Assembly: GCA_001464455.1 (NCBI GenBank)
Contig: LNEI01000019.1
Coordinates: forward strand, 62,001-126,000
DNA from: Acidobacteria bacterium Ga0077534
GTDB lineage: Bacteria; Acidobacteriota; Blastocatellia; Pyrinomonadales; Pyrinomonadaceae
DNA length: 64,000 nucleotides
Direction of reading: 5' to 3'
Part shown: positions 9,435 to 19,630 of the stretch, piece after piece
Layout: the number at the start of each line of letters is the position of its first letter
How positions within the stretch are numbered: the first letter of the stretch is position 1
Translations under genes and position numbers: made by a program
Notes under the pieces: model-generated
Database searches by the model: none
What the model was told of the DNA's origin: nothing
The model's input: the letters and a program-made list of their open reading frames with translations, nothing else

Positions 9435-9971
9435 CTAGTTCGATCTTTTTTCGAGCCTGGACACGATCAATCCTTTTTCCGGTTCCCGGTTGTCAAACTT
9501 TAGTTCCAGGTCTTGCGTACCGCCGTATTTCGCTATCAGACCGTTCTTAGTGACATCAAGCTTGCTATCGAAATAGTTGTACGAGCACGAAGCGTATATC
9601 TCACTTCGCAATTCGCGATTCTTCAAGGTCTTGTCCGCCTTGATCCAAAGGATCGACTGCGGGCTATCGCCGCCGCACGGGGCCATAGGGTTTGTTATCG
9701 TCGAAGCGCTGCGAACGTTCGCGACGAGATATACAAACCCGTCCTTTTCCGCAGTGAACAGCGTCCGATATTTGTGCGGCGGATTGCCGGGTAAACTGCC
9801 ATTCGAACCAATAAGAGCGTCTTCCAGGTCAAAAATTACCGAGCGTTTGGCATAGGCAAGTTCTACCTCGGAAAACTTGCGCCCTACTAGCTTTATCTGC
9901 GAGAACGCAGCGGATGACGACAGAATTACCGTCGCCATCACCGCCGCTATCCATTTTCCGTTTGCTCTCAT
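9435..9971 (-). CDS. Hypothetical secreted protein
   Basis: Signal peptide MRANGKWIAAVMATVILSSSAAFSQ from the internal ATG at 9971. Confidence 0.65.
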   Translation of the reverse strand: MRANGKWIAAVMATVILSSSAAFSQIKLVGRKFSEVELAYAKRSVIFDLEDALIGSNGSLPGNPPHKYRTLFTAEKDGFVYLVANVRSASTITNPMAPCGGDSPQSILWIKADKTLKNRELRSEIYASCSYNYFDSKLDVTKNGLIAKYGGTQDLELKFDNREPEKGLIVSRLEKRSN

Positions 9972-10414
9972 AGCTCGATCTTGTCTACTTGCAGATAGCA
10001 CACGCCGCCGTTCGGGTCGGTCGCGTCCTTGGCGACGGTTATTTTACCCGTCAGTTTCACTTTGTCGCCTATTTTTACGAACTCGCCCGCATTGTCACGG
10101 ATCTTAATGTCCTCGGGTTTGAAACTCTTTTCGATCTTCTCTACCGTATTGGCAGAAGATCCGACTGCTAGGTCGGCGGTAAAACCTTCGGTATCCGCTT
10201 CATCCTTCATCAGTTTGAAACCGCATTCCATCCTGCCGCTTGTGTTTGAACAGAAGATCCCGCCTTTGTTCTTGAGGATTCCTGAAACTTCAATGTATTT
10301 CTTATCATTCGCGTTGCTGCACGCGCTCGCATGGTCGACAAGCTCGCTCTTGTAATTACAGCCCGCGGCGACGGTCATTAGAGAGGTAATTAACAGAAAT
10401 ATTGTCTTCTTCAT
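9968..10414 (-). CDS. Hypothetical lipoprotein
   Basis: MKKTIFLLITSLMTVAAGC lipobox; OB-fold-like 'IEVSGILKN...VKLTGKI'. Confidence 0.7.
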   Translation of the reverse strand: MKKTIFLLITSLMTVAAGCNYKSELVDHASACSNANDKKYIEVSGILKNKGGIFCSNTSGRMECGFKLMKDEADTEGFTADLAVGSSANTVEKIEKSFKPEDIKIRDNAGEFVKIGDKVKLTGKITVAKDATDPNGGVCYLQVDKIEL

Positions 10415-10435
10415 TTTACCTGGTCATTCCTTATT

Positions 10436-11134
10436 CTATTGATTTGTTGTTCGAACAGATAAGGGAACGTACCTCTCAACCAAATCTTGCGGGCTCATTG
10501 TCGTAAAATCCGCGTGAGCCTCAACGACCGAATCACATTTCAAAATATCTTCAGCAGAATTCACCGTTGTAATGCCTATCGAGACCATACCCGCCCGATG
10601 GGCGGCCTCAAACCCGCCGATCGCGTCCTCGAAAACTATGCAATTCCTAGGTTGAACGCCGAGTTTTTCCGCCGATACCAGAAACATCGCTGGGTCGGGT
10701 TTTCCTTGCTTTACATCGTTAGCCGTCGTCACCGCGTCGAAAAATCGTCTTAGATCGAGCCCGTCGAGAATAAACTCCATGTTCGGATTCGCCGAGGCGG
10801 TAGCGACCGCCATCTTTATCCCGAGTTCCTGCGACTTTTCCAGAAACTCGATGAGTCCGTCGACCGGCTTTCGTATCGGCAGGAACATCTCGCGATAGAT
10901 CGACTCTTTTCTAGCAGCGAGTTCGGAGATACGCTCTTCGGAAATGTCGCCGAAAACAGTCGGAAGTATTTCGCGATTCGTTTTTCCCGCCGTCGCAACC
11001 AGGAACTTGTGCCGGTCCATCTCGACACCATTTTCCTCGAGAAGCTGGGCCCAAGCCTCAGTATGCACGTGCATGTTGTCAACGAGCGTTCCGTCCATAT
11101 CAAAAATGAACGCCCTGCTTGAAAGATCTGTCAT
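10436..11134 (-). CDS. HAD family hydrolase (beta-phosphoglucomutase-like)
   Basis: FIFDMDGTLVDNMHVHTEAW, VATASANP, KQGKPDPAMFL, VFEDAIGGFEAAHRAGM. Confidence 0.93.
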   Translation of the reverse strand: MTDLSSRAFIFDMDGTLVDNMHVHTEAWAQLLEENGVEMDRHKFLVATAGKTNREILPTVFGDISEERISELAARKESIYREMFLPIRKPVDGLIEFLEKSQELGIKMAVATASANPNMEFILDGLDLRRFFDAVTTANDVKQGKPDPAMFLVSAEKLGVQPRNCIVFEDAIGGFEAAHRAGMVSIGITTVNSAEDILKCDSVVEAHADFTTMSPQDLVERYVPLSVRTTNQ

Positions 11135-11590
11135 TTACTTCTTCTTGGCGATGTATAGCGTTTTCTCAATAGTCGCGTGTACTTTGCCTTCTTTATCCTT
11201 TAGCTCGACTTTGTAGATCCTGTCGACCGAACGCTCCGTTTCCGCCAGCCGCCTTATCTCAGCGATCTCGTCCCGCGTCAACAAGAAATCGGCGTGAAGC
11301 GTCGTCTTTCCCGGTTTCCTGAATCTGACCGTAGCCGCCTTGTCCCACACCACATAGCCTTTGCCTAAAATGTTCATCAGCATCAGCATGTAGATCGGGT
11401 CGATGCTCGCGTAGATGCTGCCGCCGTAGATCGTGCCGACATAATTTCGCGTGCGCCACGATAACGGCAATCTAACGCGGGCCTCGTGCCAGTCATCCGA
11501 GATATAAGCAACCCGCCCGCCCGTTCCACGATAAGCCGGGAAAAAGTTGAACCCCCACCTAAAAAGCCGGCTCTTAAAACTCTCGGGCAT
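11135..11590 (-). CDS. DUF4442 domain-containing protein (hotdog thioesterase-like)
   Basis: RNYVGTIYGGSIYASIDPIYMLMLMNILGKGYVVWDKAATVRFRKPGKTTLHADF. Confidence 0.85.
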   Translation of the reverse strand: MPESFKSRLFRWGFNFFPAYRGTGGRVAYISDDWHEARVRLPLSWRTRNYVGTIYGGSIYASIDPIYMLMLMNILGKGYVVWDKAATVRFRKPGKTTLHADFLLTRDEIAEIRRLAETERSVDRIYKVELKDKEGKVHATIEKTLYIAKKK

Positions 11591-11594
11591 AGGT

Positions 11595-12149
11595 CTAAGA
11601 CGGAAAACCCTCCGTCTCCATCACACGTTTTGCCTGACGAATGTGCCGCTTTGTATGCTCGACCAAAACCGTAAAAGCATCGTCAAGCCTGTACGTAAAG
11701 ATCGCCAAAAATGGCGACGTCACGACCGTTTTCTCGCGGTCTGCACCGGCGCATGCCTCGACCTTTTTATTGACCTCCGCGATCTCGTCGACAAACTGTT
11801 TGACGATGTCGTCAGGCAGGTCGCTCGGCGGGACGATGCGTTTCGACGGAGCCTTTGCTTTCTTCGAATCGGTCGATACCGCATTAACGAGGAAACGGCC
11901 GCCCCAGCCCGTGAGCGGTGAATAATTCTCCCAAAACGAATTCTTTCGCGTGCCCGACGCGATCTTTGCGAATTCCGCATCGAACTCATGATTCGTCAAA
12001 ATAATGTGCTCAAGACACTGCGCAACGCTCCAGCCCTTTTCCGAAGGCTTCCAGTTCAACTGCTCCACCGAAAGCCCGCCAAATGAAGCAAAAACATCGG
12101 TCGCAACCGCCGACATCTCAGAAGTAATGCTCTTGATTCGATCATCCAT
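11595..12149 (-). CDS. DinB family protein
   Basis: LNWKPSEKGWSVAQCLEHIILTNHEF ... EHTKRHIRQAKRVMETEGFP. Confidence 0.88.
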   Translation of the reverse strand: MDDRIKSITSEMSAVATDVFASFGGLSVEQLNWKPSEKGWSVAQCLEHIILTNHEFDAEFAKIASGTRKNSFWENYSPLTGWGGRFLVNAVSTDSKKAKAPSKRIVPPSDLPDDIVKQFVDEIAEVNKKVEACAGADREKTVVTSPFLAIFTYRLDDAFTVLVEHTKRHIRQAKRVMETEGFPS

Positions 12150-12169
12150 ATGACTGGAACTCCTATGCC

Positions 12170-12305
12170 GGGAACGCAGGCGCCCTCGCCTGCAACGCCG
12201 GTGCCTCCGGCGTGACGTGGTTTAGGTCTCTTCAACTTGAACGGTCGTCACGTTCGTCAGCGTTCGCAAAAGCCGAACGCTTGCAGGCGAGGGGCCTGCG
12301 TTCCC
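12170..12305. repeat. Structured palindromic element (REP/MITE-like) with ~26-bp terminal inverted repeats
   Basis: GGGAACGCAGGCgCCCTCGCCTGCAA (12170-12195) against TTGCAGGCGAGGGGCCTGCGTTCCC (12281-12305), one 1-nt indel; internal hairpins. Confidence 0.85.
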
Positions 12306-12309
12306 TGCA

Positions 12310-14715
12310 TTAATTCCTCAACGGCTTGCCCGTTTTCAGCATTCCCGCGATCCGTTCCTGCGTTTTTCGCTCACCACAGAGCGAGAGGAAAGCCTCTCTT
12401 TCGAGATCGAGTAGATATCGTTCGGAGACATAGGTCTTATGATTCAGATCGCCGCCGCTCATGATCTTCGCGAGTTTCTTGCCGATCAGGACGTCGTGAT
12501 CTGAAACGAAACCGCCCTGCTTCATCATGTGTAAAGCTAGCTTCATCGCCGCTTGAGCCGATTCGCCGAGGGCTAGAATGTCGGTCTTTTCAACCGGTTG
12601 AACGTAGCCCGAGGCAACGAGATTCAATACTTCCTGCTTTGCGTCCGCAATCAATCGGTCGCCGTTCATCGATATCGCATCGATATCGCGGATCAAGCCC
12701 CAGTTCTGAGCTTCCTGCGCGGAAGTCGCAACCTTGCCCATGCCGATCATCTCGAATGTCTTTTTGAGAAACGCAAGAGGGTCAGCATCCGGAGCCTGAG
12801 CTGCGGCGTTCATCGCACGCATGGTCATTTCTTTAGTTCCGCCGCCGGCAGGGATCAGCCCGACACCGACCTCGACAAGGCCGATGTAGGTTTCCGCTGC
12901 CGCCTGCACCCGGTCGCCGTGCATCGAAATCTCACAGCCGCCGCCGAGCGTCAGTCCATACGGCGCCGTGACGACCGGTTTCGGCGAATATCGCTGCCGC
13001 ATAACGGCGTTCTGCAGGCCGCGGATCATGATATTTATGTCGTCCCATTCCTCTTCCTGAGCGGCGAGCAGCAACATCATGATATTCGCCCCAGCCGAGA
13101 AATTACCGCCCTGATTACCGACCACGAGGCCGACGTAATTTCGTTCAACTTCGTCGAGAGCGAAGTTCAGCATCGATATCGTATCGCCACCGATGGAGTT
13201 CATCTTCGAGTGAAATTCCAGACACGCAACGCCGTCGCCTATGTCGATTAGCGAAGCTCCGGGGTTCGATTTGATAACGCCGCTGCGTTCCTTAATATCC
13301 TTGAGGATCATCACGCCCGGACGCTCGGGCATCGGTTTGTATTCGCCCGCGACAAGGTCGTAGAACGAATGATGCCCACCTTCGTTCTTGTAGAACGAGG
13401 TCGCACCCGATGCAAGCATCGCTTCGACATTTGCCGGTATCGCTTGGCCTTCCACACGCATCCGCTCGACAGATTCCGCAACACCGATCGCATCCCAAGC
13501 CTCAAAAACACCGATCTCCCAGCCGAAACCCCACTTGATCGCGTTGTCGATCTCGACGATCGTATCTGCGATCTCAGGGATGCGGTTCGCGGCGTAACGG
13601 GAAACACGCGAGGTCGTTTTCCATAGGAATTCGCCAACACGGTCGTCGCCCCACACGAGCGTTTTCACACGTTTCGCACGATCCTCGATGCCTTTCGCGG
13701 CATCGAGCGATGGGAATTTCGTCTTGACCTGCGGCTTGTATTCAAAAGTGGCCAGGTCTAGTTCGAGAATTACGCGTTTTCCGTCAGCATCCTTTGATTT
13801 CTTAAAGAATCCGCCGCCGGTCTTGTCGCCAAGAAGCTTCTTATCCAGCAGGGATGTGATCAGCTCCGGGATCTGAAAAACTTCACGGTCTTCATCGTCA
13901 GGAACGGCGGGATAGAGATTGTTAGTAACGTGAGCCGTTACGTCGAGACCGACCAGATCAGACGTTCTGAACGTCGCCGACGATGCGTGGCCGATGGCTT
14001 TGCCCGTCATCTGATCAACCTCGGTCGGTGTCCAGCCGCCCGAGATCATCTCGTGGATGGTCGCCATCATGCCGAAAACGCCGATGCGGTTCGCGATAAA
14101 ATTCGGCCGGTCTTTTGCCGGGACAACGCCCTTCCCAAGTCGCCTATCTAGAAAACCCGACACCGCACAGGCGATCTCGCCGCTTGTTTTTGTTCCCGGA
14201 ATAACCTCGACGAGCTTCATGTATCGCGGCGGGTTAAAGAAATGAATGCCGACAAAGTGTGCCTTAAAATCATCGGAAAATGGCTCAGCGATCGCATCTA
14301 TCGGAATCCCGCTCGTATTCGAAGCGATCACTGCTCCGGGCTTGCGGTGGCGGTCAACGTCCGCAAAAAGCTTGTGCTTGATCTCAAGATTCTCAACCAC
14401 CGCTTCGATCACAAAGTCGCAATCCTTGATCTTCGCGAGATTGTCGGTGAAATTACCAGTCGTGATCAACTTCGCATTATCACCCAGCATAAACGGAGCA
14501 GGCTTGAGTTTTTTCGCCGCCGCAAAAAGCGAATCGACGATGCGGTTTCGCACCTGCGGCGATTCCAGCGTCAAGCCATTTTTCTCCTCATCCGGGGTCA
14601 ATTCGCGTGGAGCGATATCCAAAAGAAGCGTCGGGATACCCGCGTTCGAAAGATGTGCAGCAATGCCCGCACCCATTGTTCCAGCCCCCAAAACAGCTGC
14701 TTTTGTGATGTTCAT
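12310..14715 (-). CDS. fadN: 3-hydroxyacyl-CoA dehydrogenase/enoyl-CoA hydratase fusion (FadN/FadB-like)
   Basis: AAVLGAGTMGAGIAAHLSNAGIP Rossmann motif, HFFNPPRYMKLVEVIPG, crotonase segment GGNFSAGANIMMLLLAAQ and PYGLTLGGGCEISM. Confidence 0.95.
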   Translation of the reverse strand: MNITKAAVLGAGTMGAGIAAHLSNAGIPTLLLDIAPRELTPDEEKNGLTLESPQVRNRIVDSLFAAAKKLKPAPFMLGDNAKLITTGNFTDNLAKIKDCDFVIEAVVENLEIKHKLFADVDRHRKPGAVIASNTSGIPIDAIAEPFSDDFKAHFVGIHFFNPPRYMKLVEVIPGTKTSGEIACAVSGFLDRRLGKGVVPAKDRPNFIANRIGVFGMMATIHEMISGGWTPTEVDQMTGKAIGHASSATFRTSDLVGLDVTAHVTNNLYPAVPDDEDREVFQIPELITSLLDKKLLGDKTGGGFFKKSKDADGKRVILELDLATFEYKPQVKTKFPSLDAAKGIEDRAKRVKTLVWGDDRVGEFLWKTTSRVSRYAANRIPEIADTIVEIDNAIKWGFGWEIGVFEAWDAIGVAESVERMRVEGQAIPANVEAMLASGATSFYKNEGGHHSFYDLVAGEYKPMPERPGVMILKDIKERSGVIKSNPGASLIDIGDGVACLEFHSKMNSIGGDTISMLNFALDEVERNYVGLVVGNQGGNFSAGANIMMLLLAAQEEEWDDINIMIRGLQNAVMRQRYSPKPVVTAPYGLTLGGGCEISMHGDRVQAAAETYIGLVEVGVGLIPAGGGTKEMTMRAMNAAAQAPDADPLAFLKKTFEMIGMGKVATSAQEAQNWGLIRDIDAISMNGDRLIADAKQEVLNLVASGYVQPVEKTDILALGESAQAAMKLALHMMKQGGFVSDHDVLIGKKLAKIMSGGDLNHKTYVSERYLLDLEREAFLSLCGERKTQERIAGMLKTGKPLRN

Positions 14716-14766
14716 ACTTTGTCTCGAAGTTCCTGTTTTCTAGCGTTTTGTATTACGAAGATTGTA

Positions 14767-14788
14767 ACTGAATGAATGCTCATTCAGC
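14767..14788. promoter_or_regulatory. FadR/TetR-type palindromic operator upstream of fadN
   Basis: aCTGAATGA-ATGC-TCATTCAGc, 8-bp perfect arms; near-identical to the fadE operator. Confidence 0.8.
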
Positions 14789-14871
14789 AAGCAATATCTT
14801 TGACATTCTTACATTTTCATTGTGAGTGCCGCTGCCAATTAGCAGTTCAGCAATGTACAATTGCTGGTAAA

Positions 14872-15909
14872 ATGATCGATCTCAGAAGCGATACAGTTAC
14901 AAAACCCAGCGATGGAATGCGTCGTGCGATGGCCGAGGCCGTGGTTGGCGATGACGTTTACGGTGAAGACCCGACCGTGAACCTTCTGCAGGAGCGTTCG
15001 GCCGAGACGTTTAGCAAAGAGGCGGCATTATTTGTTCCGTCCGGGACGATGGGTAACCAGATCGCCGTCAAGGTCCACACGCGACCCGGCGATGAGATGA
15101 TCATCGAGGAGCGGTGTCATATTTTCAACTACGAGGTCGGTGCATCCGCGATCATCGCTGGCGTGACGATCCGGCCGGTGAAAAGCGGCGACGGGTCTGG
15201 AATCCTGACCTGGGACGACGTCGAATCGGCGATCAGTACCGACGGCATTTACGACCACACCCAAACCGGCCTGCTGTGCCTCGAGAACACGCTCAATCTC
15301 GCTGGCGGCCGCGTGATGTCGGCGGAACGCTGTGCGGAACTCGCAGAAAAAGCACATGAACGCGGCATACCTGTTCACCTCGACGGCGCGCGGATATTCA
15401 ACGCCGCAGTTGCCAGTTCGACGACCGTGTCGGAACTGACGAAGAATTGCGATTCCGTGCAGTTCTGCCTGTCAAAAGGCCTCGGCGCACCAGTCGGCTC
15501 GGTGCTAGTCGGGTCGCACGAATTTATCAATGAGTCTCGCGTCTGGCGAAAGCGCCTCGGCGGAGGGATGCGTCAGGCTGGCGTCCTCGCGGCTGCAGGC
15601 ATCATTGCCCTCGACGAATCACCCAAACGCCTGCACGAAGACCACACCAACGCCCGCACACTCGCCGAAGGCATCGCCGAAATCCCCGGAATAGCCCTCG
15701 ATCTGAGAACCGTCGAGACGAACATCGTCATCTTCGACGTGGCGGGAACCGGCCGAACCTCGGCGGAGATCTGTTCCGATCTAAAGGAGAAAGGAATTCT
15801 GGCCAGCGGATTCGGAACGCGGATCAGGATCGTCACCCATTTGGATTTTCATGCAGATAAGATTCAAACGGTCCTTGATGGCATGAGGGTAAGCTGCGCC
15901 GGATCCTGA
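14872..15909 (+). CDS. ltaE: Low-specificity L-threonine aldolase
   Basis: [69 protein letters not shown]. Start refined to ATG 14872. Confidence 0.94.
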   Translation: MIDLRSDTVTKPSDGMRRAMAEAVVGDDVYGEDPTVNLLQERSAETFSKEAALFVPSGTMGNQIAVKVHTRPGDEMIIEERCHIFNYEVGASAIIAGVTIRPVKSGDGSGILTWDDVESAISTDGIYDHTQTGLLCLENTLNLAGGRVMSAERCAELAEKAHERGIPVHLDGARIFNAAVASSTTVSELTKNCDSVQFCLSKGLGAPVGSVLVGSHEFINESRVWRKRLGGGMRQAGVLAAAGIIALDESPKRLHEDHTNARTLAEGIAEIPGIALDLRTVETNIVIFDVAGTGRTSAEICSDLKEKGILASGFGTRIRIVTHLDFHADKIQTVLDGMRVSCAGS

Positions 15910-16265
15910 CCCGATCGAGGCCGTCAAGAGGCTGTATTTTAGTGGCTTTTCTGCGGGTCGATGGCCTTGAAACACCCAGAAAAGCTTGACATTTACCGCC
16001 TAAATGTGCTATCAATAGGTATTCGTATAGTTAATAAAACAATTTTTTGAAAAGTTATAAAATTGGGCTAAAATTGAGCAGTAACTGTTGAAAATAAAGA
16101 TACTTATTTGTCCCACGGGATGCGTGGGACACCCGTGGGACAGTGGGACAGCAACTTTGAGGGGAGATCGTCTAAGTGCCTGAAACTCAACAGATTACGG
16201 CGATGCGGAAAGCAATAGCCCAAACGCCTGTCCCAGCGATATCGGGTATATGTGAATAAATCGTC

Positions 16266-16616
16266 ATGGATCTGGACCAACTCCGCGCATACTGTCTTGC
16301 ATTTTCGGGTGCGACCGAGGACATCAAATGGGAGAAAGACCTCTGTTTCTGCGTCGGGGAAAAGATGTTTTGCGTCACCGATGTCGACGGCAGTGGTCAC
16401 TTTTCGTTCAAATGCACACCCGAGAGATTTGCCGAGCTGGTTGAGTTGGACGGCATCATTCCGGCTCCGTATGTCGCGAGGTACCACTGGGTCGCGGTAG
16501 AGCGAGCGGACGTTTTGCCACAGACCGAGCTGAAACGTCTTATCGCGGATTCCTATAGACTCGTGTTTGAAAAGCTTCCGAAACGCGCTCGCGATATGCT
16601 CATTGCAAAAGCCTGA
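16266..16616 (+). CDS. MmcQ/YjbR family protein
   Basis: LRAYCLAFSGATEDIKWEKDLCFCVGEKMFCV ... PYVARYHWVAVE. Confidence 0.9.
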   Translation: MDLDQLRAYCLAFSGATEDIKWEKDLCFCVGEKMFCVTDVDGSGHFSFKCTPERFAELVELDGIIPAPYVARYHWVAVERADVLPQTELKRLIADSYRLVFEKLPKRARDMLIAKA

Positions 16617-16694
16617 GCTCTCGGGCTTTTGGCAACTGCACCAGCTCAGTTCCTTCTTCCAATTTCCGGCCGACAAAACTATTATCTAACTTGT

Positions 16695-19016
16695 ATGAAA
16701 ATAAGGTATTTCGTCCAGTCGATAGCGTTTTTGTTTTTGGTTTCCGGCATCTACGCATTTGATGGGTACGAATTTCATCGCCTGCCCGGCGAGCCTTTGA
16801 TCCGCATCGGACTTTCTACGAACGCCAGTTCAGTGTCGATCACGACGGCAGACTCGTCTCTAGTTGCGGTGAGTCCGGACGAGACGAGCAAGCTTCTCGG
16901 CACCGCTCGAGTATCTGTTTCGGTCCGAGCCTATCGGCCACCCGAGGTTGAAAATTTCCGGATCGAATTTCAGGATTTTCCGACTCAGAACGATGCCAAT
17001 TCGATCGCTCGCGATATTCGTGAGGCAACGGGCGAGACTGCTCTGACGAGCCTAGACCCCGCATCCAACACCTGGAAGATCTGGGTCGGAAAGGTTTTCG
17101 GCTCCGAGATCGAGGCCGATGAGTTAAAGGCCAAACTAGCTGAAAAGGGCTTTGAGGATGCTGTCGTGGTAGCTGAGACGAAGGCAGTCATCTCACCCGA
17201 CGCGATCGCTCTATCGCAGCAGCTCAGGGCCGCGGGCCCGAGCGAAGTCAGGAGCCTGGTCAGGACGACCACGTCAACCCAGCCGAATGCTTCCGGACCT
17301 GTTGCTTCTAACCTTCGCGAAGTCATGGTTAACGGCCCGAGCCCGGTAGCACGCTATTCGTCATTAAAATCGATCGCATTCGGCTCGGTAAACGAACGGC
17401 TCAACCCGGTGCGCTTAAATGGCAAGGCGTATCGAGGAAAGATCGAGGTTTTTGTAAATTCACGCGGCACTCTGACAGTCGTTAATGTTGTGCCTCTTGA
17501 AGATTATCTGCTCGGCGTAGTTCCGGCGGAACTAGGTCTGCCGCAGCTCGAGGCGCAAAAGGCCCAGGCAGTCGCCGCTAGAACTTATGCGGTCGCAAAC
17601 ATCGGCCATTTTGGAAAGCAAGGTTTTGACATGGTTCCCACGGTTTCATCCCAGGTTTACAAGGGCGTATCGATCGAAAACCGAATGGGTACCGAGGCAG
17701 TTCGGCAGACCACGGGGATCATAGCTACCTATAAGGGCAAGCCTATAACTGCATATTACACATCAACCTGCGGTGGCAGGACGGAGGATGGAAAACACAT
17801 CTTTGAGGACGAGCCTTACCTGAAAGGTGTCGAATGCTCGCTTGAGGGCCGACGGCATTTCGAGCCATTTTTGATCAAAACATCGCGCACGCCCGCAAAA
17901 CTTCGTGACGAAGGCCACCTCGAACTAGTTCGTCTGATGTCGCTGCTCGCCTCGAACGGTTTCCAGCTTTCAACCGGCCAAATGACCGATGAATGGTTCG
18001 AAGACGTCCCCACACCCGGCGAGATGTCGAACTGGCTAAACAACCTCGCCGGCCGCTTTGGCAAGACGTATCCTAACGTCGATCGAAATTCAGCAAACCC
18101 AGTTGAGCTTGCCCGTATCATCGCCGGTTTTGTGTATGCTCCCGGCTATGCCGACACGATGCTGAGCGAGTCGGACATCAATTATCAGCTTTCATTCGAT
18201 GACGCGACTGAGATCCCGAAGGATCGACGAGCAGATTTCGCATTGCTGCTGCGTGACGGTCTGTTTTCCATCCACCCGGATCTGACGCTCAAACCAAATC
18301 GTCCTTTCTCACGTGCGCGCATGCTCCGGCTGATCAAGCAGATCTATGAGAAAAGGAAGTGGCTTGCAGAGACATCGACGGCTACAACGAAAGCATCTGT
18401 TGACGGCAAACTCGTACTTAGACAGGGAAAGACGGAACGGCAGCTGGCGATCCGTCCGGATGTATTTCTGTTTCGGGAGTTTGGATCGACAATGTATCCC
18501 GTTCGCGAGGCCGCCCTGGTCGGCGGGGAAACGGTCGCGTATCAACTCGACGCACTCGGCGCCGTCAAGTACCTGGAAATAAGACCAACCACCTCTCCGA
18601 CAACGGCCGAGAATATGTCTTCATTTGTTCTATGGAGCCAGTCGCTTTCTGCCGGTGCGGTCCAGAGCCGCCTTTCACGATATGTTCGTGGTATCGGTAC
18701 GCTGTACGACCTGAACATTAAGAAACAGGGCTATTCCCGCCGAGCCGTCGAACTCGAGATCATTGGCTCGAACGGAACCAAAATTCTTAGGGGCGGCAAG
18801 ATACGCTCGGCACTACGACTAAATGAACAGCTCTTCGTCATTAACAAACGTTATTCGGGATCGAATGTTGTAAGTTACACATTCACTGGCCGCGGCTGGG
18901 GCCACGGTGTCGGGATGTGCCAGTACGGGGCATTTGGCCTCGCCAAGATGGGTGTAAAATACGATGAGATCGTCAAGCACTACTATAGCGGGGTCGATTT
19001 GACTAAAGCGTATTAG
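16695..19016 (+). CDS. SpoIID/LytB domain protein with SPOR-like repeat
   Basis: Signal peptide MKIRYFVQSIAFLFLVSGIYA; VPLEDYLLGVVPAELG...EAQKAQAVAARTYAV; YYTSTCGGRTED; GRGWGHGVGMCQYGAFGLAKMG. Confidence 0.93.
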   Translation: MKIRYFVQSIAFLFLVSGIYAFDGYEFHRLPGEPLIRIGLSTNASSVSITTADSSLVAVSPDETSKLLGTARVSVSVRAYRPPEVENFRIEFQDFPTQNDANSIARDIREATGETALTSLDPASNTWKIWVGKVFGSEIEADELKAKLAEKGFEDAVVVAETKAVISPDAIALSQQLRAAGPSEVRSLVRTTTSTQPNASGPVASNLREVMVNGPSPVARYSSLKSIAFGSVNERLNPVRLNGKAYRGKIEVFVNSRGTLTVVNVVPLEDYLLGVVPAELGLPQLEAQKAQAVAARTYAVANIGHFGKQGFDMVPTVSSQVYKGVSIENRMGTEAVRQTTGIIATYKGKPITAYYTSTCGGRTEDGKHIFEDEPYLKGVECSLEGRRHFEPFLIKTSRTPAKLRDEGHLELVRLMSLLASNGFQLSTGQMTDEWFEDVPTPGEMSNWLNNLAGRFGKTYPNVDRNSANPVELARIIAGFVYAPGYADTMLSESDINYQLSFDDATEIPKDRRADFALLLRDGLFSIHPDLTLKPNRPFSRARMLRLIKQIYEKRKWLAETSTATTKASVDGKLVLRQGKTERQLAIRPDVFLFREFGSTMYPVREAALVGGETVAYQLDALGAVKYLEIRPTTSPTTAENMSSFVLWSQSLSAGAVQSRLSRYVRGIGTLYDLNIKKQGYSRRAVELEIIGSNGTKILRGGKIRSALRLNEQLFVINKRYSGSNVVSYTFTGRGWGHGVGMCQYGAFGLAKMGVKYDEIVKHYYSGVDLTKAY

Positions 19017-19024
19017 TTTTCGGA

Positions 19025-19630
19025 ATGGATGCTTTTTCGGCCGCACTACTATTGTTTTTCGTGATGGACCCGCTCGGTAACATCCCGCTTTTCATGACCA
19101 CGCTAAAAAAGGTGGACGAACGGCGGCGGCGGCTGGTAGTTGTGCGCGAATTGCTCATCGCCCTTGGAGCCCTCATTGGCTTCTTGTTTCTCGGGCAGTA
19201 CTTGCTGAGATTGCTGCAGCTTTCCGAAACGGCTCTGACGACCGCCGGCGGCATTATCCTAATGATCATTGCCCTAAAGATGATCTTTCCCCGACGCGAT
19301 AGTTCGCTCGAAGAAGAGGTTGATGGCGAACCTTTTATCGTACCGCTTGCGATACCATACGTCGCCGGGCCGTCGGCCATGGCGACAGCTCTCCTGCTGA
19401 TGAGCCGGGAACCCCTCCGCTGGCCGGAATGGCTATTGGCAGTCATATTAGCGTGGTTCGCCTCTGCCGTTATCATCTATTTTTCCGGCTATTTTGCACG
19501 ATTCCTGGGGGAAAAAGGCCTTGTAGCGATCGAACGTTTGATGGGAATGCTTTTGATCACGGTCGCCGTCCAAATGCTGTTAAACGGTATCGGCGAATTC
19601 ATTAACGCATCAAAATTGCCCCAGCCTTGA
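19025..19630 (+). CDS. MarC family integral membrane protein
   Basis: FFVMDPLGNIPLFMTTLK; PLAIPYVAGPSAMATALLL; VAVQMLLNGIGEF. Confidence 0.93.
   Translation: MDAFSAALLLFFVMDPLGNIPLFMTTLKKVDERRRRLVVVRELLIALGALIGFLFLGQYLLRLLQLSETALTTAGGIILMIIALKMIFPRRDSSLEEEVDGEPFIVPLAIPYVAGPSAMATALLLMSREPLRWPEWLLAVILAWFASAVIIYFSGYFARFLGEKGLVAIERLMGMLLITVAVQMLLNGIGEFINASKLPQP

Noticed and set aside
12598-13251. 217-aa plus-strand ORF
   Set aside because: Antisense to fadN; no recognisable family.
16104-16676. 190-aa minus-strand ORF
   Set aside because: Antisense to the MmcQ/YjbR gene and includes repeat sequence.
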